A stretch of DNA of 64,000 nt from Opisthocomus hoazin (Eukaryota; Chordata; Aves; Opisthocomiformes; Opisthocomidae), in NCBI RefSeq assembly GCF_030867145.1, contig NC_134415.1, forward strand, positions 75,111,300-75,175,299. Reading direction: 5' to 3'. The position numbers and the translations under genes were made by a program. Shown one piece after another: positions 1 to 13,500 of the stretch. Position 1 is the first letter of the stretch; every line of letters starts with the position of its first letter. The notes beneath the pieces are model-generated. The model was not told the origin of the DNA. It worked only from the letters and a program-made list of their open reading frames with translations, and made no database searches.

Positions 1-1079
1 AGTCACCTTGTTAATTCTCATTTTTCCCCGAGTATAGAAAAGCTGACATTTCTATATTTTCTTTAAAAAATAGCTGCATACCTTATGAACATGAGAGCTG
101 AAGCCAGACCTCTCTACTCTTCTTCCATTTTATTATTTGTCAAAATAAAATTTGCTAGAAGCAAAATTGTGACTGAACACAGATATCTATAAATATTGCC
201 TAAACTGCACCCCTAACTTTCTCTCCTTTCCTTCTTCCTCCTTTCTGTTTCTTGCTTACTCTCTCCCTTTCATCATTTTCATTTCCTTCTGACTCTTCAT
301 TTCTCAAAGTCACTGGTCCTTCTCATTAATTTAAGCTTCTGAAATAGCTATGAAAAAGCTTTTTTTCCCCAAAGAAAAAATAAAATGCTGACATCAGAAA
401 ATAAATCACTTCTAAGAATACTGCTATTCATATATTTCAATATTTCATATTCAGCAATAAAAGACTGAGAAGGGGCAAAAAGAAGTTAACTTTTAACAAG
501 TTATTAATAGAAGTATGGTTTTAAAAATTCTTATTTAAAAAATTAAATGTATAAATGTGTGTATAATCTTATATGTACAAGAAGAGGTAACTGCAGAATA
601 TCTGCTAACTCTACCTAGGAAACAGACATCTGGAGTATCAGATTCTCAGTCTAGTTCTTCATTCTTCTTATGTGAGTTAATATTTTTCTTCAAAAAGAAT
701 TTATCGAGCACAAAGCAGATATTCAATTTGTCTTTCATTGCCCACAGTTTTCCCCACTGATATTGAGTCAGGGAATACCCAGAGGAACAAATTCAAATTG
801 TGCAGTGAAATGTGGGAAAACAGAGAGAGCGAGAGTAATCATGAGTGAAACATTAGAACTTCAGTTTTATGTTTGCAAAATTTTGTCTTTTCTGAGTTTT
901 ACTCTGAGGGTGTGATTCAGGTAGCTTAACCATAGCCATGTAGGGCTGTCTGAGGTGCGATCTCCAGCTGCTGGTCCAAGCTATGTGGCAGATTTCCTGC
1001 CATGGCTTTCAGCCTTCTACAGGTGTTCTGTGTACCTGAAATGGCATGAATCTAGACATGAGCTGACAATGTGCACTCA
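1..1079. other. Intergenic, nothing recognised
   Basis: AT-rich DNA with a pyrimidine-rich stretch at 212-300. There is no gene or interspersed repeat I can support. Confidence 0.5.
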
Positions 1080-1700
1080 CAGCCCAGAAAGCCAATCATG
1101 TCCTGGGCTACATCAAGAGAAGCGTGACCAGCAGGTCAAGGGAGGAGATTCTGCCCCTCTACTCTCTTCTGGTGAGTCCCTACCTGGAGTCCTGCGTCCA
1201 GCTCTGGAGCCCCCAGCACAGGAAAGACATGGACCTGTTGGAGAGGGTCCAGAGGAGGACTGCAAAAATGGTCAGATGGCTGGAACACCTCTGCTGTGAG
1301 AACAGGCTGAGAGAGTTGGGGCTGTTCAGCCTGGAGAAGAGAAGGCTGCAGGGACAACCTATTGAGGCCTTTCAGTACTTAAAGGGGGCTTATAGGAAAG
1401 ATGGGGACAATCTTTTTAGCAAGGCCTGTTGTTACAGGACAAGGAGCAATGGCTTTAAACTAGGGGAAGGTAGATTTAGACTGGATATAAGAAAGAAATT
1501 TTTTACCATCAGGATGGTGAAACACTGGAATGGGTTGCCCAGAGACGTAGTGGAGGCCCCATCCTGGAAACATTCAAGGCCAGGTTGGACGAGGCTCTGA
1601 GCAACCTGGTCTAGTTGAAGATGTCCCTGCTCACTGCAGGGGGGTGGGTTAGATGACCTTTAAAGGTCCCTTCAACCTAAAGCATTCCATGATTCTATGA
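1080..1700 (+). mobile_element. CR1 LINE 3' fragment with part of ORF2
   Basis: It contains the C-terminal end of the CR1 ORF2 frame, open over 1124-1600, with hallmarks such as [40 protein letters not shown] and KKFFTIRMVKHWNGLPRDVV. It then runs into the CR1 3' end (GGGTTAGATGACCTTTAAAGG) and terminates in CATTCCATGATTCTATGA. It is truncated at the 5' end. The NGFKLGEGRFRLDIRKKFF form marks a different subfamily from the other copies. Confidence 0.93.
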
Positions 1701-2888
1701 ATTCCCTCTGCTCAGGCACTTGAATTGCTCCCTTAGTCTTGATATTGCAAAAATGTCAGTGGCAGCCACACAGAACTCCCTGTATCAAAGGGCTGGTAAA
1801 GGCCAAGGAGGTTGCAGGCTTGTATCTCTCACCATACTTTACATATCAGCAAATTATTTCAATAGTGCCATGAAGTGCATGAGTAGATGGATGCATCGTG
1901 GAGTAGGTAAGCACAGTGAAAGGCAGCCCCGGAGAGTCAGCACATTACACGTTAGCACACAGCCGAGAACAGATCCCAGCCTCAGCCCAGTTGCCCCTTT
2001 GAAGAAGAGGAAGGTTCCTTTGGTCATGTGAGCCATGCCAGCCTGTTAAACATTACACAAAACCTCAGAGATGCAGATCAACATGAAAAGGAAATGCAAC
2101 CCTGATTTCTTGTCTATCTGCAAGAGCGTGAGAAAAGATGCCGGTCCTGGTTGCAAATGGAAATGTGTTTTAGTATAGCGGTACTCTCCGGAGGGTTTAT
2201 TGTATTCACCCATCACTATCGGTTAGCTACGTGTCCTGGCACATATTGTGTGTGCTTCAGAGAGCTGAGATTCTTGACATTTCCCATATTTCTATGAGTT
2301 AAAACTATCTGATCCCACGTGGGACAGCTGGAACTGCAGAGATATTCAGCAGTCACAAGCATTCTTCCTCAGTGTTTCATGGAATTCTAAGGGGGTGAGC
2401 TACCACGATTAAATGAAAGAAAACATTAGCATGTATTAAGAAACCAAGTGAAGATGGGGCTTTCTTGCAGGAAGCTCAACTGCTTGATTTTGAAATCCCA
2501 CAACTTCAAAGACACTGAATAGGAATGACAAACTGGAAGTACCCTTTCCTGCAAAAGGAAGGGACATATCTATATTTCATAAGCCATTAGAATCCAAATT
2601 GTGAATGCCATCAAAGCAAAGGATGAGCAGTCTGTTAATTACAGATTAATTTTACTGACGAAGCACTCTTATCCAGGAATACTTATGTCACCAACAGAGA
2701 TTAATGCCGCCTTTAACAACCTAATTTACTGGATACCAGTTTTTGCTATAATTTGCCCAGTGGCTGTGCGTCCAAAGGTGTGCCTGCCTCATGTGGTTGC
2801 CTGCTGGACGAGTGACTCAGGAGTTGAAAGAAATGAGAAAGTGAATTTTCAGGAGGCCTGCTCAAGAATGAATTTATCCATGATAAAT
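1701..2888. other. Intergenic, nothing recognised
   Basis: Unique DNA between two CR1 fragments; the ORFs present are unrecognised. Confidence 0.5.
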
Positions 2889-3307
2889 GGTGAGGGGACT
2901 GGAGCATCTCTCCTACGAGGAGAGGCTGAGGGAGCTGGGCTTGTTCAGCCTGAAGAAGAGAAGGCTGAGAGGGGACCTCATAAATGCTTACAAATATCTG
3001 AAGGGTGGGTGTCAGGAGGATGGGGCCAAACTCTTTTCAGTGGTGCCCAGTGACAGGACAAGGGGCAATGAGCACAAACTGAAGCACAGGAAGTTCCATC
3101 TGAATATGAGGAAGAACTTCTTCACTCTGAGAGTGATGGAGCACTGGAACAGGCTGCCCAGGGAGACTGTGGAGTCTCCTTCTCTGGAGATATTCAGGGA
3201 CAAGGTCCTGTGCAGCCTGCTGCAGGTGACCATGCTTTGGCAGGGGGGTTGGACTAGATGACCCACGGAGGTCCCTTCCAACCCCTACCATTCTGTGATT
3301 CTATGAT
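2889..3307 (+). mobile_element. CR1 LINE 3' fragment
   Basis: The open frame reads [20 protein letters not shown] and then the canonical CR1 ORF2 tail, with the 3' block GGGGTTGGACTAGATGACC and terminal ATTCTGTGATTCTATGA. It is truncated at the 5' end. Confidence 0.95.
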
Positions 3308-4089
3308 GCTAAACCCCTCAGTAATCTGTCCTGTCCTCAGTGTGCATGCTTTACTTGCTTGAAGTCCAGGTGGTACATGGAGCCTAACTAAGCCAGCAGA
3401 TGACTCTTCCCCTAGCAGGTTCACCACCCTTGGTTTAGGCTGTTGTTGTCTTCAAGCCTCCTTTTCTCATAGAGGGGACTAGAGCATCCACTATCAGGAA
3501 AAGAGTAAAACTCACTCCCTTTGCAAGTACCACACAAAGAAATAGCAAATAAAACCCAGATGCTTCATTTGTCCCTATACCAGGATCCATTTTCTAATCT
3601 CCATTGAAAGAAATAAATCTCAGCCAGGAAGCAGCTCCAGCCCCCAGCCCACCTGCAAGGGTTGAGCTGGGCTAGGGCAAGGGACAGGGAGGGCGTCTTG
3701 GGAAGGGGCATGAGCTGCTTTAGGCAGCACTGCCACTGCAAGTAGTACAGACATGGAAGCAGGCTTCTGCAAGGGATGGGACCCATGGGCAGGGATGCAT
3801 GTTGCTCCTCACCCACCTCAGTGAGGCCTGACAGAGCATGGCCACTGGTGAAAAGATGTTACGGAGACTGCTTTTGCCCTGTTTACACTCCAGCAAACTT
3901 TCTTTTCCTTCCTTCTGTTTAACTTCACTTGCAAGTCATTAAAGCTCTCTTGGCAGCTGTTTGCAGGGGAGACGGAGGGCTCCTGGCACCTGAGACACGA
4001 TGGTGCATCCCGTGAAAGGGAGGGCTCAGCGGTGCAGGCAGCACGCCTTTCGCATCGCAGCACGGAAACAGAAGCAGCAGAAATACATT
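3308..4089. other. Intergenic, nothing recognised
   Basis: Unique DNA between a CR1 end and the coding-like relic. Confidence 0.45.
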
Positions 4090-4549
4090 TTACATTGAAG
4101 AAGAAATTCCAGATACCAGGAACTTCAGCCTTACTTTGGCCAAAATTGTTTCTGTAGTTTCGTCGACTGGCTTCCCTACCACAGGACTCACAGTAATAGT
4201 AGTGCCTGGGGCTGCTGGTGATGCAAATCTTCCAAAGCCAGAAGTTGCCTCTGAGAATGGAAAACTAGTGTTTCTTCTGTTCAAAACACTGTGTGACCTC
4301 TTTTAATAGTTTTGCTTCCATTGCCTTTGCCTTCTCCAACTGCCTACAATGTGGGATGGTGGACAAAGGCAACGGTTTCCTTATAACAAGGCACCGGGCT
4401 GACAATACGTTGCATTTATCTTCAGGCTTCACTGGAGTGCTTTGGGGGATGTCCACCCCTCTCTGTACTTTCTTTTCTTTTAAGGTGGTTATGGAATGAT
4501 CAGTGTCCCTGGGGTGTCTGTTACTCCTCTTTTGCTCTTTTTTCCTCAC
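4090..4549 (-). pseudogene. Coding-like relic, unidentified (possible decayed retrocopy)
   Basis: On the minus strand a 94-codon open frame (4549-4265) reads protein-like: STPVKPEDKCNVLSARCLVI, then RKPLPLSTIPHCRQLEKAKA, then MEAKLLKEVTQCFEQKK. It overlaps, in another frame (4284-4090), a second protein-like frame with SFPFSEATSGFGRFASPAAP and KPVDETTETILAKVRLKF. A one-frame shift near the TGTTTTGAACAG overlap would join them, the pattern expected of a frameshifted pseudogene. No splice sites are needed across it. I could not name the parent, and chance cannot be excluded. Confidence 0.3.
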
Positions 4550-7500
4550 TTCAGAATGTGCAACCCTCTTTTTTCCCTATCTTTTTCTTTTTCATTTGCC
4601 TTTTGAGAAGGTAGAAAAATCAACATATTTGTGAAGCATGAGGTCCTTTTTTGAGCAGTTTTGATAGATAAATATGACATAAGCAAAATAATTACTTTTA
4701 CGTCGAATTGCCTCAATACTGGCTGATTACTTTTTTGAAGCCACATTTCAATACAACTCTGATCGCATCAGCCATTTTCCATAGCTAGTATTTTTGGGCT
4801 GTGTGTTATTTTAAGATCATTACCACGGGACTTGAATTCATTTGGAACTCATTAATAATCAGTATAATTCCCTTTCACTAAAAATCTCTTATTGGAGTAA
4901 CCACTTGTAACGTAAAATACAATTCCCATGAGGCGACCATCTTTGTAGATATACAGCTGGTAATGATGAATTAATACATAACTTTATATTAAACTAACAG
5001 TCCCTGAAACAATAAAATACTTTAATATATTCCATGCACAGTTAATAGAAGATCAGAAGGATGAAAAATACAAGTGGAAAAAGATGCATCTGCTTGGTTA
5101 TCAGAATTCCCCTTGTTTTGTTTGGTACACTAGAGAGATTTTATGTTGCATGTACATGCATCTTCCCCTGAACAATGTATTTTTCTGCTATGTGTAATGG
5201 AACTCACAATGAGAAGCACTGACACAGCCGATGAAGACAGAGTCCTTCCCAACAACACCACAATGGCTGGCAGTTCATCATGTCTGAAGAGAAGATTTTA
5301 TAATCAAAGACATAGCAAGCCTGTGAAAGAGAGGGATGAGAAAAAAAGAGTACTTTCTTCTTGGAGCATAGACTGCAATCTTCCCTGCTTTTCTCTAAAC
5401 TTCCACTGAGCAAACATATCTCTATCTTGACCCTCTTCACAAGCTATATTTTTTGAAGAAATACTTGTATGCAGGCTAACAAAACCGTGCACAAGTATCC
5501 ATGCTGCTCTCAAGGAGTGTCAGTATGTCGCATTTCCATGAACAATGATGGGCTGTAGAGGGGGAATAGACTTTAAGTAGCTTTGAAAGAATGTGGAACA
5601 ATTCTCTTGTTCTGTAACTCTTCCATGTGTGTAACTACTCCACCATGTGATAGAAAACAAACACAATAGTTCTGGCTAAATTTTGTGAGACTGAGATTTA
5701 AGAAAGAGCCTTTTCTATAGCCACACTTCTGATTGATAACTTCTGAATTCATCTCTGGAAAACGAGGAGGAAAGAGTAGTCGGCAAAGCTGGGTCTGGAA
5801 GCAGATCCCCACATTGGAAGGAAGGGGAGGACAGGGATAAGAGCAGCTCATTGCCTGTTTTGCTGTCCAGCTTGATCCTACTTCAAAGGTGGTAAGCATC
5901 TCTGGGCAAGAGTTTCTTTCAAATGTGTGCAATCAGCAGTAGCATTTCTGTTGCAACAAAACAGGTCATTTTCTCAAGAAACTCATGACTGCCTCTAATA
6001 GCGTTTGATGACTCCGCTTTCAGGTTGCTTCTATCATTCCTTTTACCTGTCTGGATGGAACAGAAGGCTGCCGTTAAGCCATTTGTAATGTCAACATGAT
6101 CTGCAGGAAAATAATTCCTGCTGCACCAATGTCCATACCATAGCAGCAATGGCTGTGTACCAGGCAAAGGGCTGCACCTCATCTGCCCAAGTATACCGTG
6201 GACAATTCCCTGCAAAATAGCCATCTAATGCCTTTTTTAGGCCATGGCAACAAGCCTTCGCTTTCTAAAGTGGGCATTTCTACCAAGTTCTTCTCAACTA
6301 AGTCCCACCCTGAAGTCCCAGTTTCTCTCTATGTACCATGGTGGAAACCTAGCTGGCACCTTGGGTAGGGGCAGCTGCCCTGTGGGTGATACTGCTGGGG
6401 AAAGTCAGTCCCACACCTGGTGACAGGTCCCTGGGACCTCCCTGCAGTTTTCACTATAAGGACATGAAGCTCCTGGTAAAGCCAACAGTTTGCTCAGACT
6501 CTTTCACAGCTCAGATGCACTGTGAGGAAAAAGACCTTCATCCTCCTAACGAGCAAATGTGTTCAGAGTAAATGCACTCCTTGAAGGGCGTTAATGCTTT
6601 CATCACCACTGGCTAATGAGCCTGAACTTGCACCTTATACTAGATACTAATCAGATTCCGCTTTCTGTAATCTCTAAAGCAGTGCAATTTGGTCTGCCAG
6701 CTGGCAGTGATGCTATTTAAAAATAACCACGCACGGGTGTTCTTGTTCAATATTTCTGTCACAGGAGTTGGTAAAGGTCTAGTCCCAGCCAAGGCAGGGG
6801 GCCCATTTTAATATGCATTGCATTCTTAATTTCTTTTAATGTTATTATTAACTTAATCCATTTACAAAATCAAACAATAAGTCTTTTAATTGAAGACTAA
6901 GTATTTCTTGTACATTGTAATTTGATTTTTTCCCCTCAAAATTTCAGATTACTTTGGCCCTGTTTTTTCCATAATCATTTGCATAATCTACAACACTTTC
7001 AGGACTTTCTTACTTTGCATAAATCAATTTCTCTTCTTGTTCACCTCATCATTTTCAAGGGGATTCTTTTCTGCTTTACTGGACTTAAATTAATCCTCTG
7101 GAGGAAGCAGTGTCACGACACGGCCAGCATCAAAATCTGCATAATGAAAGCAATTTTTTCCATTTAAATTGGCACTCAAGAATATCAGGGCTCATTAGCA
7201 GACTTTAGATCTTTTATTTCATTTTAAGTGAGAAAGACAAGCATTCTCTCCTTAATATGAGTTTCTTGCATAAGAATTTATTCAGAGACATTTAAATTTA
7301 TTGCAGTGCAAGTTAGGTGCCTAAATACCTTTAAAAAACAAGTCTATGTGATTTGCAGAGCATTAACTCTGTTAGCAAGACCATCAAAATTGCCATGCTT
7401 GATCGGAGCAGTCATCTGTCTCATTTGGTTTCTCTCTGGGGTCAAAACTGATCTGAGAAGATGGTTGCATAATGGATGGATGTGGAATCACTTATGATGA

Positions 7501-10500
7501 AAGGAAAATTTCTTCGTACTTCCAGGTGCTCAGCAGATGCTTTTGCTGGTGATGATCTTAGACGAGGCTTAATACGAAATCTGTACTAAAACCTGTAACT
7601 GAGAAGAGTGCTCAGTACAGCAGAAGGAGAGCTTCAGGGAAAAAGCTCTTAGGCTGGAAGGGGGTGAGATGCAAAATCTATGCTGCTTGTCTCTTGGGTA
7701 CCAGTACACAGTTGCAAAGCAGCCACGTTTCACAAGAAGTCTCCAGGGTTATTTAGCCTTCCAGGGCAGATGCCCTCACACTTCCCTGCAGTCTGAAGGC
7801 TTTATCATCAATAATTCTGTATTTATCTTTCACAGTTTCAAAAGAAATGTCTGTCTGTGGGGAGGAAGAGAACTTCTTGCTCTTGGTCCTGTAACACAGC
7901 TGCAGGACGGTGCAGCCTGAGCTCCTCAAGCACACGTAGCCTTGGTCAGGCTCAAGAGCCAGAGGCTGCCCACTGCTGCCTTGTCTCTACAGCCTTGCTT
8001 CAGGCTCTGGTAGACCTGCTGTGCATGACTCGGCTAAGGCTGCCCCAGACAATGCTACTGATTTATTGATCCCAGGCAATCTGAGGTCCGCGTTGGTCTT
8101 CTCCATTCTGTCTTGTCGTATTTCCTTGCAAAACACATGTTTCACTGGTTTCGGTCCAGTTGTTAAAAGTAACATTCTCTTTCATTGTAAGATAAAGATT
8201 TTTTTCTTGACTTTGCTTGCAGCTCATTGTTTCCTTTTGAATATTTTACGGGATCAAGTACCAATGACATCTGCTTGCCTTTTGTTAAGTTTCCTGGGTT
8301 GTGAACAAGAAGTTGCTTTTGTCTGCTAAATATGGCGATAAAGAGCATTTAAACACTTGGAAGAAAGTGTTGGCGCACCTCCTTCTCCTGTATAAATATG
8401 TATTTTGCAATCATTTACTATTTCTTTGTCATTGCTATAACGTACAAGGAACACGACACAATAAACTAAACACAGGGAGCCTCTGACATGCAAGTATCCA
8501 TTTCAGAAACAGCATTGAAGGTTATATTTAATTTGGTATCATTTGTGAAAGACTTTTTAAAATTACTTTCATAGTTAGTATGTATTATTCCAAAATAGAT
8601 GCCTTTGATTTTAGAAATTGTCAGAGGAAATGAATAATTTTACCACAATTGTTAAATGTCTTGTTTGTCTTACATACTCAGTGCCGAATAAAAGAATCTG
8701 TTTATGCAAAATTTATTTATGGTAAATCTTGAGAAAGATTTACATGCTAGAAAAGTGGAAGACATGGTGATCTCTTTTATTGCAAGACACATGAAAAACA
8801 AAGATTCTGTCGGACATATTTCAAGGCACAAATTTTTGTTCCTGCTTCCATCAGTCTTCCACTTATTCCATGATCTGTTGCGAAATAAACACTGAAGCAA
8901 AGTAAGTGCTTTTGACTTGAGATCAACTTAGCATAAACTTGAGTTTATTTGTCGACTGTTTTTCAAACGAGACACCTTGGCTGATCAGATGTATAACCAA
9001 ACAGAATTAATCCTTCCTGGAATATGTATACTATTTATCCCAATATCTTTTGAGAGCTGGTTTTGTAAGGGCACTTGCACTTTCTGTGCTCGTGTACAAG
9101 ACGCCTGGAGCTGGGACGAGAAGAGTGGGGATAGTGACAGCCCATCAGCTGGACACTGGCAGGGTGGAGAGGGGGAAGCTGAGTTTGGTTCCTTCATACT
9201 GTGTTGTCTCAGAGCTTATATTGTAGTTACTGGATAAAATGGTTAGTACATGTAAAGGCATGGTGTAAGTTGGACCTAAATTTTCCATTTCTTCGATGAT
9301 TATGCCAAACTCTTGGCAAGAGTGGAGCAGCCATGTTGTTGAAAGACAGGGACCTTGCTCAGCCCCTTGGATGCGTGTCAGTAAAGCATCTGTACACTCC
9401 ACAGCACTGACCTGCGGGTAGAGGCTCCTGCCAGACAGATGCAGGATTTTGGATACAGCCTTGTGGTCAGCATTTTCTCTGTCAGCCTTGAGCATCCTCC
9501 TGCAGACAGTATTATCTCTAGGTTCTCCCTGTTCAGGCTGGCGTTTCCTTAGTCCCTAACCCTTTCCAAGCCCTGCGCAACAGGGAGCACAGGGCTGGCG
9601 GTTCCTCTTCACGTCTGTACTTGAAAACATTGAATTTCACTGGCTGAGAATAAAGAATTTGCCTTCTACCAGCTCTTAGGTTTTCAGCTAGAAGAAAACA
9701 ATTTGACCATTTTATGCTATTGTGAAGAGCAGCTCCTTGGACCAGGGGGATGTAAGAAGGACAGTATACTGCAAAATGGTAAAAAAGTCTACTGCAAAAA
9801 TGTTATGGGCCTAGTAGAGCTGGAGATTGTACAGTCAGGACAGGAACTCCTCGATCTCCCTGAGGTCAGCTGATCGTAGTAGTTGGAAGCTGGAAAAAGA
9901 TCCTGCTACAGAGCAGTGAACTATGGCAGACTCTGATATTGAAGGGTTTTTTCCTCCATTTGTTTTAGTTTTTCAAATAAAAACAGAGAGCGTGCTCTTC
10001 ATCCTGTGAGCTTTTACCCTAATGGGCTGTTAATGAGCTATCAATTATTTATGCAGAAGGAAATACACACAGTACTGTTCCTTAGCTGAAGGTTTGCAGC
10101 GTTTAAATGTGGGGGGCTATACCCTCCTCACCTGGGTCTCTGGCCCTACATACATCTTCGTCTGCATTCACTCTCGTACAAGGTCTAGCATGTAATGCTT
10201 CAAGCAAGCTTGCACACCCGAGGCTCATGGACTCGTGCTCTAATCTCATGCAACATTGGCAGTTCCTGGGGTAAGCTGATATGTAGCACTTCTCTGCTAT
10301 CGAGCAGTTGCAGTGCATTAATCAATCCTCAAGCCTTCTTGTGAAGCACACTAGCTGTTAATCTTATTTCTAGAGGCTCTGTCTCCTTCTTGACTGGATT
10401 CTTGAATTACAATGGCTGAAAAGCCTTTCTGTCCATTCACAAGGGGACCAGAAGCTAAACTTTCTTCCACCCAGCCTTCATCATCCACACAGTGAGGACT

Positions 10501-13500
10501 GATCATTGTCATGAGCTTGACCTCGTAATGAAATCAGTGACCTTGAAGGTGGCACAGGCAATACAAATCCTCTTGTTCACCCCAAGCTTAGAAGCTGTCT
10601 GCCTGACTGTTTTGATCAGCTTCCTCGTGAATGAGGAGCCCTCAGCAAGACCTGCCTGAACCACTTAAGTCGCTCCCTCCCATATGGCGCAGAGGAAGCA
10701 TTTGTGTGACCCGGGAGTATCAGGACACAGATTGCTGCTCGGGCTGCTATGGAACCTTTTCTTTACCTGTGCTCCTCTCATACATATCCTAGCATATTCC
10801 ACTCCCTATTAACCCTGTTGTTGTCCCAAGCGTAGTCTCCTGCCGAGGGATCAACAGCATCCTACCACCCATTGCCTTCCCCACCCCATCTGCTTTACTG
10901 CCGCCTTCCAGAGCTCCCCACACCCCGGGCTGTCTGAACAGAGCAGCACGCAGAGGTGCTGGTAGTGGGAGTGAAAAACAAAGAGAAAATGTGAAACAGT
11001 ATCAAAAGGAAAAGTTTCCTTTTACAAATGCATTGTTTTTTCCTGGTTTTGCGAGTGTATGCACATGTGTTTGTGTGTGTGTGACTAGACCGTGTCAAAC
11101 AAGCTTAACATCCTGGAATAATTAGCCAGGCTGCTAAGGGTTAAGGAATTTATGAACTTGTTAAGAGATGGAAACATTATGCACTGTTCACGGTATTTAA
11201 TTTTAATTGCACGCTAGAGAGAATCTTTGATTACATTATCAGTTTCTTCTCATTGAATGTTAGTTGTTGTATCTTTTCTTTTTACAGTGCTGTTTCTGTG
11301 ATTGAAAAGATATTGCTCGTAACTGACTGGAAATGGAGGATTTTAATTAGCCAGCTTTTCCATGCAGAGGATTCCAGCTGCTGAAATCCTGAGCAGTATT
11401 GGGTTAAATGTCAGTCTAAAAGATTAATGACTTAACTGAAAATATTTTATCACCAATATAGAAAATAAATCCCATTTCCTGAGAGCCACAAACAGTGTGT
11501 ACCATTGAGGAAGGGAATAGCACAAACCAATAACAACTGATTGCTCCTGCACCAGCAAACAGCAGCGATAAGACAAAAATCATTATGAGGATCAAAGTCG
11601 CAGAGCTCCTTGGCCAGCGCTGATGCTGCGAGGCTGAAATACGAGGTGCGTTGCCTACCCGGAGGTGACTTTATCCGGAGGCGTTCAGAGCCCGTGCCTT
11701 CAGCTGGCTGTCTCCACACAGGAAAGCAGGGATATGTGCTTTCATGCCGGGTTTATGCGAGTGGGAATACTCCATGCTGCTGCAGCAAGAAAACAGGTGC
11801 TGGTTTTTATCCAGAGTTTAAAGCTCTGGTTTGGATTCACAGAGGCTGCTGCTGAGATGGACAAGATGTGGAGCTTCAGAGCCCCAGCCAGACACATGCT
11901 GAGGGACCAAATGTATCAAATTTACAACAGTTCTGAATTAAGCCCTTTTTTTTTAAATTTCCAATTTTTTCTTCTTCCTTAAAACACCGCACCACCCTGC
12001 CTTTCCCCACACACTTTTCCTTCTGAGTATCATTCAACACATAGCTGGCTGCACCTATAACAAGGGCCAGCAGACAATACAGCTGTTGACTGACAGTGGT
12101 GTCTGGAGAACACGCGCAAGCAAAATGGACAGAAATCTCTCCTGGAGCACAAACATTTAGCAGTGAGGAGGATAGCACACCGAATATTACGTAAATGTTC
12201 GGCTGCATCTGTTTAAAGGTTTGCTTGCCCACGGATAAGGAAATTAATCTGATGTTTAGATTAGGTTCGTGTCCACACACTGCAAGTACGGATTTAGTGG
12301 CTTTTTGGCCAGAAATGAAATAAAAGTTGATCAAAACCACAAGCTTTAAAATGTTCTTTCTTTTCCAGAACTAAATCCTTAAGTTGTTAATTGTTAAACA
12401 GACAAAACTTTGTCTCGGTGAGGACAGAAAATTATTGCTTCTTCACCCACATTAAAAAATGTCTCCTGGGCTGGGGGCGGGGGGGATGATTCTCCTTTGA
12501 AACTGCTGCCTTGCTGTGAACATTGGCCTGCTCAGGAAAAAAAGCTATATAAAAATAAGCTCTTCAGGGCATGAACTACATCATTTTACATTAGACTTTC
12601 ATTTTTCAGTGCAGGACTTTGCTCTGTAATTTTGCAAAAGCAGCTCTCAGTAGTAGGAGCCATCTTTATTCCAGCAGGCTGAGGGGCATGAAAAGTCCTG
12701 ATTCTCAAGGCAGGCCCTGTACACCAATACTGTGGACACACATAAAACCCTCAGCCGCTTCAATAATACGAGGCTGCAAAAACCAGGCACTGAAAGGAAG
12801 GGCAACGTGACAACTGTTTACACAGCTTTAATTCAGTCCACTTGCATGACTGTGTTACAACACAGTCTTACACAACCTTTATCCCTTGGTCCCCTGCGCT
12901 GTGAAGTGCATGGGAGAAGGTAAGGCACTTGTTGAGCAGATGGTCAATATTTTATTTTATTTCCTTTTTTCCTCCAGTTTGTAGCCCCAGGCCTTTTCTA
13001 CTGCAGACTTTTACAACCAGCTCTGAATAAAGATGCGTCTATTTTCCCCTGGCCTTTTCTATAGCCTTCATCGTTATCACTTCTGACGGCTTCAGACACT
13101 GGTTTATTTTCACTGCCTTGTATATATTGCCTCCGTTGGTGACTGAGCCATTGAGAGAGCAAGGTCAGGGTGATGTGTGCCTGACTGGGGCAGCTGGACC
13201 TACTTTCCCTTGAGCATCACGCTCAGGAGTAGGCTAGCTGTTCAGGACATTGCTCCCATCTAATTCAGCTGCAGGTATTATCGTATCTACAGCAGGATGG
13301 GTGGGAAAGAATAGAAAAAAAGGAGATCTGGGCTGGTCTCATAGAAAAGGGGAAGCTCAAATTCATGACAGCAGGCTTAAGTGACTGGACTTTTCAGTGG
13401 TGAAGAAAAACAATCAAAAGATTGTTCAAAAATAAGCTGGTACTGCTGCATAGGGAGAGCCTGCAACAAAAGCTCTACCAGGCGTCAGTCAGTTCCCGTT

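Noticed and set aside
3471-3489. Extra CR1 piece (GAGGGGACTAGAGCATCC)
   Set aside because: Too short to separate from chance, and the flanks do not match CR1.
11876-12340. 154-codon minus-strand ORF
   Set aside because: No domain, signal or family pattern; composition like the surrounding non-coding DNA.
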